Positions 51,961 to 64,000 of a stretch of 64,000 nucleotides of DNA are shown here, in pieces (positions within the stretch are counted from its first letter, which is position 1; every line of letters begins with the position of its first letter). This stretch comes from Liolophura sinensis. Its lineage: Eukaryota; Mollusca; Polyplacophora; Chitonida; Chitonidae. A program made the translations under genes and the position numbers. The stretch spans positions 25,119,127-25,183,126 of the forward strand of contig NC_088297.1 of NCBI RefSeq assembly GCF_032854445.1, given 5' to 3'. The notes under the pieces were generated by a model. That model was not told the origin of the DNA. It did not search any database and saw only the letters and a list, made by a program, of their open reading frames with translations.

Positions 51961-54900
51961 TATATTTTCACCAACATCCACATATTTTAGCAAGATATGT
52001 AACAGCCATTTCTTAAACGGTTAAATTCAATTATTCTTTATCCACTAATCTTAACACACATATATACAAGACAACCAAATGACCATCAAGGAGAAAACAA
52101 CTACCAGGTTATATTAAAAAAATTCTTTTTTCAATGTTTTATTCTTTTCTATCAAAAATCTGAAATACGAAAGGATATACCGAAACATACTAATATCTTC
52201 AACAGAAACTTGCAGTACTTGCTATGGGGAACCTAACAGAGCCCATACGTGTAAATGATAAATACATGATATTGAAAATAAATGATAAATGGGTGCACTG
52301 AACAGCTAATTTGACTTTGAAAAGACCGGTCAAAGCAGGTGTCAAAATGTCTGGCTCTATTAGTAGAGATGTGCTTTCCAAAACATGAGGCAAAAATGGA
52401 ATTAAATGCTCACAGCAAGGCCATCTAAAATACAACAATGGTTTTCCAACACAAATGCAAATGTTCTGTATTTTCACCAACATCCACATATTTTAGCAAG
52501 ATATGTAACAGCCATTTCTTAAACGGTTAAATTCAATTATTCTTTATCCACTAATCTTAACACACATATGTACAAGACAACCAAATGACCATCAAGGAGA
52601 AAACAACTACCAGGTTATATTAAAAAAATTCTTTTTTCAATGTTTTATTCTTTTCTATCAAAAATCTGAAATACGAAAGGATATACCGAAACATACTAAT
52701 ATCTTCAACAGAAACTTGCAGTACTTGCTATGGGGAACCTAACAGAGCCCATACGTGTAAATGATAAATACATGATATTGAAAATAAATGATAAATGGGT
52801 GCACTGAACAGCTAATTTGACTTTGAAAAGACCGGTCAAAGCAGGTGTCAAAATGTCTGGCTCTATTAGTAGAGATGTGCTTTCCAAAACATGAGGCAAA
52901 AATGGAATTAAATGCTCACAGCAAGGCCATCTAAAATACAACAATGGTTTTCCAACACAAATGCAAATGTTCTGTATTTTCACCAACATCCACATATTTT
53001 AGCAAGATATGTAACAGCCATTTCTTAAACGGTTAAATTCAATTATTCTTTATCCACTAATCTTAACACACATATGTACAAGACAACCAAATGACCATCA
53101 AGGAGAAAACAGCTACCAGGTTATATTAAAAAAATTCTTTTTTCAATGTTTTATTCTTTTCTATCAAAAATCTGAAATACGAAAGGATATACCGAAACAT
53201 ACTAATATCTTCAACAGAAACTTGCAGTACTTGCTATGGGGAACCTAACAGAGCCCATACGTGTAAATGATAAATACATGATATTGAAAATAAATGATAA
53301 ATGGGTGCACTGAACAGCTAATTTGACTTTGAAAAGACCGGTCAAAGCAGGTGTCAAAATGTCTGGCTCTATTAGTAGAGATGTGCTTTCCAAAACATGA
53401 GGCAAAAATGGAATTAAATGCTCACAGCAAGGCCATCTAAAATACAACAATGGTTTTCCAACACAAATGCAAATGTTCTGTATTTTCACCAACATCCACA
53501 TATTTTAGCAAGATATGTAACAGCCATTTCTTAAACGGTTAAATTCAATTATTCTTTATCCACTAATCTTAACACACATATGTACAAGACAACCAAATGA
53601 CCATCAAGGAGAAAACAACTACCAGGTTATATTAAAAAAATTCTTTTTTCAATGTTTTATTCTTTTCTATCAAAAATCTGAAATACGAAAGGATATACCG
53701 AAACATACTAATATCTTCAACAGAAACTTGCAGTACTTGCTATGGGGAACCTAACAGAGCCCATACGTGTAAATGATAAATACATGATATTGAAAATAAA
53801 TGATAAATGGGTGCACTGAACAGCTAATTTGACTTTGAAAAGACCGGTCAAAGCAGGTGTCAAAATGTCTGGCTCTATTAGTAGAGATGTGCTTTCCAAA
53901 ACATGAGGCAAAAATGGAATTAAATGCTCACAGCAAGGCCATCTAAAATACAACAATGGTTTTCCAACACAAATGCAAATGTTCTGTATTTTCACCAACA
54001 TCCACATATTTTAGCAAGATATGTAACAGCCATTTCTTAAACGGTTAAATTCAATTATTGTTTATCCACTAATCTTAACACACATATGTACAAGACAACC
54101 AAATGACCATCAAGGAGAAAACAGCTACCAGGTTATATTAAAAAAATTCTTTTTTCAATGTTTTATTCTTTTCTATCAAAAATCTGAAATACGAAAGGAT
54201 ATAACGAAACATACTAATATCTTCAACAGAAACTTGCAGTACTTGCTATGGGGAACCTAACAGAGCCCATACGTGTAAATGATAAATACATGATATTGAA
54301 AATAAATGATAAATGGGTGCACTGAACAGCTAATTTGACTTTGAAAAGACTGGTCAAAGCAGGTGTCAAAATGTCTGGCTCTATTAGTAGAGATGTGCTT
54401 TCCAAAACATGAGGCAAAAATGGAATTAAATGCTCACAGCAAGGCCATCTAAAATACAACAATGGTTTTCCAACACAAATGCAAATGTTCTGTATTTTCA
54501 CCAACATCCACATATTTTAGCAAGATATGTAACAGCCATTTCTTAAACGGTTAAATTCAATTATTCTTTATCCACTAATCTTAACACACATATATACAAG
54601 ACAACCAAATGACCATCAAGGAGAAAACAACTACCAGGTTATATTAAAAAAATTCTTTTTTCAATGTTTTATTCTTTTCTATCAAAAATCTGAAATACGA
54701 AAGGATATACCGAAACATACTAATATCTTCAACAGAAACTTGCAGTACTTGCTATGGGGAACCTAACAGAGCCCATACGTGTAAATGATAAATACATGAT
54801 ATTGAAAATAAATGATAAATGGGTGCACTGAACAGCTAATTTGACTTTGAAAAGACCGGTCAAAGCAGGTGTCAAAATGTCTGGCTCTATTAGTAGAGAT

Positions 54901-57900
54901 GTGTTTTCCAAAACATGAGGCAAAAATGGAATTAAATGCTCACAGCAAGGCCATCTAAAATACAACAATGGTTTTCCAACACAAATGCAAATGTTCTGTA
55001 TTTTCACCAACATCCACATATTTTAGCAAGATATGTAACAGCCACTTCTTAAACGGTTAAATTCAATTATTCTTTATCCACTAATCTTAACACACATATA
55101 TACAAGACAACCAAATGACCATGAAGGAGAAAACAACTACCAGGTTATATTAAAAAAATTCTTTTTTCAATGTTTTATTCTTTTCTATCAAAAATCTGAA
55201 ATACGAAAGGATATACCGAAACATACTAATATCTTCAACAGAAACTTGCAGTACTTGCTATGGGGAACCTAACAGAGCCCATACGTGTAAATGATAAATA
55301 CATGATGTTGAAAATAAATGATAAATGGATGCACTGAACAGCTAATTTGACTTTGAAAAGACCGGTCAAAGCAGGTGTCAAAATGTCTGGCTCTATTAGT
55401 AGAGATGTGTTTTCCAAAACATGAGGCAAAAATGGAATTAAATGCTCACAGCAAGGCCATCTAAAATACAACAATGGTTTTCCAACACAAATGCAAATGT
55501 TCTGTATTTTCACCAACATCCACATATTTTAGCAAGATATGTAACAGCCATTTCTTAAACGGTTAAATTCAATTATTCTTTATCCACTAATCTTAACACA
55601 CATATGTACAAGACAACCAAATGACCATGAAGGAGAAAACAACTACCAGGTTATATTAAAAAAATTCTTTTTTCAATGTTTTATTCTTTTCTATCAAAAA
55701 TCTGAAATACGAAAGGATATACCGAAACATACTAATATCTTCAACAGAAACTTGCAGTACTTGCTATGGGGAACCTAACAGAGCCCATACGTGTAAATGA
55801 TAAATACATGATATTGAAAATAAATGATAAATGGGTGCACTGAACAGCTAATTTGACTTTGAAAAGACCGGTCAAAGCAGGTGTCAAAATGTCTGGCTCT
55901 ATTAGTAGAGATGTGCTTTCCAAAACATGAGGCAAAAATGGAATTAAATGCTCACAGCAAGGCCATCTAAAATACAACAATGGTTTTCCAACACAAATGC
56001 AAATGTTCTGTATTTTCACCAACATCCACATATTTTAGCAAGATATGTAACAGCCATTTCTTAAACGGTTAAATTCAATTATTCTTTATCCACTAATCTT
56101 AACACACATATATACAAGACAACCAAATGACCATCAAGGAGAAAACAACTACCAGGTTATATTAAAAAAATTCTTTTTTCAATGTTTTATTCTTTTCTAT
56201 CAAAAATCTGAAATACGAAAGGATATACCGAAACATACTAATATCTTCAACAGAAACTTGCAGTACTTGCTATGGGGAACCTAACAGAGCCCATACGTGT
56301 AAATGATAAATACATGATATTGAAAATAAATGATAAATGGGTGCACTGAACAGCTAATTTGACTTTGAAAAGACCGGTCAAAGCAGGTGTCAAAATGTCT
56401 GGCTCTATTAGTAGAGATGTGCTTTCCAAAACATGAGGCAAAAATGGAATTAAATGCTCACAGCAAGGCCATCTAAAATACAACAATGGTTTTCCAACAC
56501 AAATGCAAATGTTCTGTATTTTCACCAACATCCACATATTTTAGCAAGATATGTAACAGCCATTTCTTAAACGGTTAAATTCAATTATTCTTTATCCACT
56601 AATCTTAACACACATATATACAAGACAACCAAATGACCATCAAGGAGAAAACAACTACCAGGTTATATTAAAAAAATTCTTTTTTCAATGTTTTATTCTT
56701 TTCTATCAAAAGTCTGAAATACGAAAGGATATACCAAAACATACTAATATCTTCAACAGAAACTTGCAGTACTTGCTATGGGGAACCTAACAGAGCCCAT
56801 ACGTGTAAATGATAAATACATGATATTGAAAATAAATGATAAATGGGTGCACTGAACAGCTAATTTGACTTTGAAAAGACTGGTCAAAGCAGGTGTCAAA
56901 ATGTCTGGCTCTATTAGTAGAGATGTGCTTTCCAAAACATGAGGCAAAAATGGAATTAAATGCTCACAGCAAGGCCATCTAAAATACAACAATGGTTTTC
57001 CAACACAAATGCAAATGTTCTGTATTTTCACCAACATCCACATATTTTAGCAAGATATGTAACAGCCATTTCTTAAATGGTTAAATTCAATTATTCTTTA
57101 TCCACTAATCTTAACACACATATATACAAGACAACCAAATGACCATGAAGGAGAAAACAACTACCAGGTTATATTAAAAAAATTCTTTTTTCAATGTTTT
57201 ATTCTTTTCTATCAAAAATCTGAAATACGAAAGGATATACCGAAACATACTAATATCTTCAACAGAAACTTGCAGTACTTGCTATGGGGAACCTAACAGA
57301 GCCCATACGTGTAAATGATAAATACATGATATTGAAAATAAATGATAAATGGGTGCACTGAACAGCTAATTTGACTTTGAAAAGACCGGTCAAAGCAGGT
57401 GTCAAAATGTCTGGCTCTATTAGTAGAGATGTGCTTTCCAAAACATGAGGCAAAAATGGAATTAAATGCTCACAGCAAGGCCATCTAAAATACAACAATG
57501 GTTTTCCAACACAAATGCAAATGTTCTGTATTTTCACCAACATCCACATATTTTAGCAAGATATGTAACAGCCATTTCTTAAACGGTTAAATTCAATTAT
57601 TCTTTATCCACTAATCTTAACACACATATGTACAAGACAACCAAATGACCATGAAGGAGAAAACAACTACCAGGTTATATTAAAAAAATTCTTTTTTCAA
57701 TGTTTTATTCTTTTCTATCAAAAATCTGAAATACGAAAGGATATACCGAAACATACTAATATCTTCAACAGAAACTTGCAGTACTTGCTATGGGGAACCT
57801 AACAGAGCCCATACGTGTAAATGATAAATACATGATATTGAAAATAAATGATAAATGGGTGCACTGAACAGCTAATTTGACTTTGAAAAGACCGGTCAAA

Positions 57901-60900
57901 GCAGGTGTCAAAATGTCTGGCTCTATTAGTAGAGATGTGCTTTCCAAAACATGAGGCAAAAATGGAATTAAATGCTCACAGCAAGGCCATCTAAAATACA
58001 ACAATGGTTTTCCAACACAAATGCAAATGTTCTGTATTTTCACCAACATCCACATATTTTAGCAAGATATGTAACAGCCATTTCTTAAACGGTTAAATTC
58101 AATTATTCTTTATCCACTAATCTTAACACACATATGTACAAGACAACCAAATGACCATCAAGGAGAAAACAACTACCAGGTTATATTAAAAAAATTCTTT
58201 TTTCAATGTTTTATTCTTTTCTATCAAAAATCTGAAATACGAAAGGATATACCGAAACATACTAATATCTTCAACAGAAACTTGCAGTACTTGCTATGGG
58301 GAACCTAACAGAGCCCATACGTGTAAATGATAAATACATGATATTGAAAATAAATGATAAATGGGTGCACTGAACAGCTAATTTGACTTTGAAAAGACCG
58401 GTCAAAGCAGGTGTCAAAATGTCTGGCTCTATTAGTAGAGATGTGCTTTCCAAAACATGAGGCAAAAATGGAATTAAATGCTCACAGCAAGGCCATCTAA
58501 AATACAACAATGGTTTTCCAACACAAATGCAAATGTTCTGTATTTTCACCAACATCCACATATTTTAGCAAGATATGTAACAGCCATTTCTTAAACGGTT
58601 AAATTCAATTATTCTTTATCCACTAATCTTAACACACATATGTACAAGACAACCAAATGACCATCAAGGAGAAAACAACTACCAGGTTATATTAAAAAAA
58701 TTCTTTTTTCAATGTTTTATTCTTTTCTATCAAAAATCTGAAATACGAAAGGATATACCGAAACATACTAATATCTTCAACAGAAACTTGCAGTACTTGC
58801 TATGGGGAACCTAACAGAGCCCATACGTGTAAATGATAAATACATGATATTGAAAATAAATGATAAATGGGTGCACTGAACAGCTAATTTGACTTTGAAA
58901 AGACCGGTCAAAGCAGGTGTCAAAATGTCTGGCTCTATTAGTAGAGATGTGCTTTCCAAAACATGAGGCAAAAATGGAATTAAATGCTCACAGCAAGGCC
59001 ATCTAAAATACAACAATGGTTTTCCAACACAAATGCAAATGTTCTGTATTTTCACCAACATCCACATATTTTAGCAAGATATGTAACAGCCATTTCTTAA
59101 ACGGTTAAATTCAATTATTCTTTATCCACTAATCTTAACACACATATATACAAGACAACCAAATGACCATCAAGGAGAAAACAACTACCAGGTTATATTA
59201 AAAAAATTCTTTTTTCAATGTTTTATTCTTTTCTATCAAAAGTCTGAAATACGAAAGGATATACCAAAACATACTAATATCTTCAACAGAAACTTGCAGT
59301 ACTTGCTATGGGGAACCTAACAGAGCCCATACGTGTAAATGATAAATACATGATATTGAAAATAAATGATAAATGGGTGCACTGAACAGCTAATTTGACT
59401 TTGAAAAGACTGGTCAAAGCAGGTGTCAAAATGTCTGGCTGTATTAGTAGAGATGTGCTTTCCAAAACATGAGGCAAAAATGGAATTAAATGCTCACAGC
59501 AAGGCCATCTAAAATACAACAATGGTTTTCCAACACAAATGCAAATGTTCTGTATTTTCACCAACATCCACATATTTTAGCAAGATATGTAACAGCCATT
59601 TCTTAAATGGTTAAATTCAATTATTCTTTATCCACTAATCTTAACACACATATATACAAGACAACCAAATGACCATCAAGGAGAAAACAACTACCAGGTT
59701 ATATTAAAAAAATTCTTTTTTCAATGTTTTATTCTTTTCTATCAAAAATCTGAAATACGAAAGGATATACCGAAACATACTAATATCTTCAACAGAAACT
59801 TGCAGTACTTGCTATGGGGAACCTAACAGAGCCCATACGTGTAAATGATAAATACATGATATTGAAAATAAATGATAAATGGGTGCACTGAACAGCTAAT
59901 TTGACTTTGAAAAGACCGGTCAAAGCAGGTGTCAAAATGTCTGGCTCTATTAGTAGAGATGTGCTTTCCAAAACATGAGGCAAAAATGGAATTAAATGCT
60001 CACAGCAAGGCCATCTAAAATACAACAATGGTTTTCCAACACAAATGCAAATGTTCTGTATTTTCACCAACATCCACATATTTTAGCAAGATATGTAACA
60101 GCCATTTCTTAAACGGTTAAATTCAATTATTCTTTATCCACTAATCTTAACACACATATGTACAAGACAACCAAATGACCATGAAGGAGAAAACTACCAG
60201 GTTATATTAAAAAAATTCTTTTTTCAATGTTTTATTCTTTTCTATCAAAAATCTGAAATACGAAAGGATATACCGAAACATACTAATATCTTCAACAGAA
60301 ACTTGCAGTACTTGCTATGGGGAACCTAACAGAGCCCATACGTGTAAATGATAAATACATGATATTGAAAATAAATGATAAATGGGTGCACTGAACAGCT
60401 AATTTGACTTTGAAAAGACCGGTCAAAGCAGGTGTCAAAATGTCTGGCTCTATTAGTAGAGATGTGCTTTCCAAAACATGAGGCAAAAATGGAATTAAAT
60501 GCTCACAGCAAGGCCATCTAAAATACAACAATGGTTTTCCAACACAAATGCAAATGTTCTGTATTTTCACCAACATCCACATATTTTAGCAAGATATGTA
60601 ACAGCCATTTCTTAAACGGTTAAATTCAATTATTCTTTATCCACTAATCTTAACACACATATGTACAAGACAACCAAATGACCATCAAGGAGAAAACAAC
60701 TACCAGGTTATATTAAAAAAATTCTTTTTTCAATGTTTTATTCTTTTCTATCAAAAATCTGAAATACGAAAGGATATAACGAAACATACTAATATCTTCA
60801 ACAGAAACTTGCAGTACTTGCTATGGGGAACCTAACAGAGCCCATACGTGTAAATGATAAATACATGATATTGAAAATAAATGATAAATGGGTGCACTGA

Positions 60901-63900
60901 ACAGCTAATTTGACTTTGAAAAGACTGGTCAAAGCAGGTGTCAAAATGTCTGGCTCTATTAGTAGAGATGTGCTTTCCAAAACATGAGGCAAAAATGGAA
61001 TTAAATGCTCACAGCAAGGCCATCTAAAATACAACAATGGTTTTCCAACACAAATGCAAATGTTCTGTATTTTCACCAACATCCACATATTTTAGCAAGA
61101 TATGTAACAGCCATTTCTTAAACGGTTAAATTCAATTATTCTTTATCCACTAATCTTAACACACATATGTACAAGACAACCAAATGACCATCAAGGAGAA
61201 AACTACCAGGTTATATTAAAAAAATTCTTTTTTCAATGTTTTATTCTTTTCTATCAAAAATCTGAAATACGAAAGGATATACCGAAACATACTAATATCT
61301 TCAACAGAAACTTGCAGTACTTGCTATGGGGAACCTAACAGAGCCCATACGTGTAAATGATAAATACATGATATTGAAAATAAATGATAAATGGGTGCAC
61401 TGAACAGCTAATTTGACTTTGAAAAGACCGGTCAAAGCAGGTGTCAAAATGTCTGGCTCTATTAGTAGAGATGTGTTTTCCAAAACATGAGGCAAAAATG
61501 GAATTAAATGCTCACAGCAAGGCCATCTAAAATACAACAATGGTTTTCCAACACAAATGCAAATGTTCTGTATTTTCACCAACATCCACATATTTTAGCA
61601 AGATATGTAACAGCCACTTCTTAAACGGTTAAATTCAATTATTCTTTATCCACTAATCTTAACACACATATATACAAGACAACCAAATGACCATGAAGGA
61701 GAAAACAACTACCAGGTTATATTAAAAAAATTCTTTTTTCAATGTTTTATTCTTTTCTATCAAAAATCTGAAATACGAAAGGATATACCGAAACATACTA
61801 ATATCTTCAACAGAAACTTGCAGTACTTGCTATGGGGAACCTAACAGAGCCCATACGTGTAAATGATAAATACATGATGTTGAAAATAAATGATAAATGG
61901 GTGCACTGAACAGCTAATTTGACTTTGAAAAGACCGGTCAAAGCAGGTGTCAAAATGTCTGGCTCTATTAGTAGAGATGTGCTTTCCAAAACATGAGGCA
62001 AAAATGGAATTAAATGCTCACAGCAAGGCCATCTAAAATACAACAATGGTTTTCCAACACAAATGCAAATGTTCTGTATTTTCACCAACATCCACATATT
62101 TTAGCAAGATATGTAACAGCCATTTCTTAAACGGTTAAATTCAATTATTCTTTATCCACTAATCTTAACACACATATATACAAGACAACCAAATGACCAT
62201 GAAGGAGAAAACAACTACCAGGTTATATTAAAAAAATTCTTTTTTCAATGTTTTATTCTTTTCTATCAAAAGTCTGAAATACGAAAGGATATACCAAAAC
62301 ATACTAATATCTTCAACAGAAACTTGCAGTACTTGCTATGGGGAACCTAACAGAGCCCATACGTGTAAATGATAAATACATGATATTGAAAATAAATGAT
62401 AAATGGGTGCACTGAACAGCTAATTTGACTTTGAAAAGACTGGTCAAAGCAGGTGTCAAAATGTCTGGCTCTATTAGTAGAGATGTGCTTTCCAAAACAT
62501 GAGGCAAAAATGGAATTAAATGCTCACAGCAAGGCCATCTAAAATACAACAATGGTTTTCCAACACAAATGCAAATGTTCTGTATTTTCACCAACATCCA
62601 CATATTTTAGCAAGATATGTAACAGCCATTTCTTAAATGGTTAAATTCAATTATTCTTTATCCACTAATCTTAACACACATATATACAAGACAACCAAAT
62701 GACCATGAAGGAGAAAACAACTACCAGGTTATATTAAAAAAATTCTTTTTTCAATGTTTTATTCTTTTCTATCAAAAATCTGAAATACGAAAGGATATAC
62801 CGAAACATACTAATATCTTCAACAGAAACTTGCAGTACTTGCTATGGGGAACCTAACAGAGCCCATACGTGTAAATGATAAATACATGATATTGAAAATA
62901 AATGATAAATGGGTGCACTGAACAGCTAATTTGACTTTGAAAAGACCGGTCAAAGCAGGTGTCAAAATGTCTGGCTCTATTAGTAGAGATGTGCTTTCCA
63001 AAACATGAGGCAAAAATGGAATTAAATGCTCACAGCAAGGCCATCTAAAATACAACAATGGTTTTCCAACACAAATGCAAATGTTCTGTATTTTCACCAA
63101 CATCCACATATTTTAGCAAGATATGTAACAGCCATTTCTTAAACGGTTAAATTCAATTATTCTTTATCCACTAATCTTAACACACATATGTACAAGACAA
63201 CCAAATGACCATGAAGGAGAAAACTACCAGGTTATATTAAAAAAATTCTTTTTTCAATGTTTTATTCTTTTCTATCAAAAATCTGAAATACGAAAGGATA
63301 TACCGAAACATACTAATATCTTCAACAGAAACTTGCAGTACTTGCTATGGGGAACCTAACAGAGCCCATACGTGTAAATGATAAATACATGATATTGAAA
63401 ATAAATGATAAATGGGTGCACTGAACAGCTAATTTGACTTTGAAAAGACCGGTCAAAGCAGGTGTCAAAATGTCTGGCTCTATTAGTAGAGATGTGCTTT
63501 CCAAAACATGAGGCAAAAATGGAATTAAATGCTCACAGCAAGGCCATCTAAAATACAACAATGGTTTTCCAACACAAATGCAAATGTTCTGTATTTTCAC
63601 CAACATCCACATATTTTAGCAAGATATGTAACAGCCATTTCTTAAACGGTTAAATTCAATTATTCTTTATCCACTAATCTTAACACACATATGTACAAGA
63701 CAACCAAATGACCATCAAGGAGAAAACAACTACCAGGTTATATTAAAAAAATTCTTTTTTCAATGTTTTATTCTTTTCTATCAAAAATCTGAAATACGAA
63801 AGGATATAACGAAACATACTAATATCTTCAACAGAAACTTGCAGTACTTGCTATGGGGAACCTAACAGAGCCCATACGTGTAAATGATAAATACATGATA

Positions 63901-64000
63901 TTGAAAATAAATGATAAATGGGTGCACTGAACAGCTAATTTGACTTTGAAAAGACTGGTCAAAGCAGGTGTCAAAATGTCTGGCTCTATTAGTAGAGATG
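51961..64000. repeat. 506-bp satellite array, about 24 copies, open at the right edge
   Basis: The array starts abruptly near 51961 (TATTTTCACCAACATCCACA) and every landmark recurs at 506 bp, or 503 bp in three units where one CAA is missing (near 60191, 61200, 63222). Copies differ at only a few positions, so they are about 99% alike. About 66% A+T by eye. Each unit contains a 96-codon minus-strand open frame (first at 52199-52489, starting MWMLVKIQNICICVGKP). Its few variable sites are mostly amino-acid changing (Gly/Ser, Ser/Asn, Thr/Ile, Glu/Gln), with one silent, so it shows no sign of protein-level constraint and I do not call it a gene. Shared variants group units into repeated blocks (higher-order structure). 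Confidence 0.95.

Noticed and set aside
52199-63612. A 23-member gene family of 96-residue proteins
   Set aside because: One frame copied within a 506-bp satellite; variable sites are mostly amino-acid changing and there is no recognisable domain.

Overview
This is eukaryotic (metazoan) DNA. It holds four nuclear protein genes; three are split by canonical GT-AG introns. There is a heavy load of short interspersed elements (SINEs), more than twenty unrelated tandem-repeat families and one large satellite array. The SINE-1 tail (GTATAAGTGAAATATTCTTG ... AAACACCAATCAAATAAA) and a short 'CGGCAATATTTCAGCCATAT' element are types I know as abundant in mollusc genomes. A mollusc, perhaps a gastropod or chiton, is my best guess; this rests on recall, not on a search.

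Layout. (1) 1-14996, minus strand: the 5' twelve coding exons (448 residues) of ATP-dependent 6-phosphofructokinase. The C-terminal half lies beyond the left edge. Introns carry 51-, 14-, 20/11- and ~70-bp minisatellites, SINEs and a long imperfect hairpin. (2) 15449-19104, plus strand: a complete five-exon RPL19 gene, head-to-head with PFK across ~450 bp, with a TOP-like start and a split start codon region (ATG AG | T). (3) 19579-22069: intergenic repeats (19-bp minisatellite, SINEs, and a 37-bp minisatellite that looks derived from a SINE tail). (4) 42823-23771, minus strand: a 19-coding-exon RPN2 (ribophorin II, oligosaccharyltransferase subunit) gene, complete except for an apparent one-base frameshift in the last coding exon. 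(5) 43425-44609, plus strand: an intronless mTERF-family gene, head-to-head with RPN2. (6) 44755-49211: 123-bp, 32-bp, 19-bp and 28-bp arrays. (7) 49212-51960: non-repetitive, partly GC-rich DNA with duplicated CRE and E-box palindromes but no recognisable gene. (8) 51961-64000: a 506-bp satellite, ~24 copies, with clear higher-order structure, running off the right edge.

The genes are housekeeping genes (glycolysis, ribosome, ER N-glycosylation, mitochondrial nucleic-acid binding) in divergent pairs; nothing suggests a joint pathway. The most interesting unexplained signal is a ~127-136 nt sequence present three times, once in an RPL19 intron and twice in RPN2 introns, always on the sense strand of its host. 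It can be drawn as two hairpins with a hinge AGATAA/AGATCA and a terminal ACA three bases from the end. It is a candidate intronic H/ACA snoRNA family.
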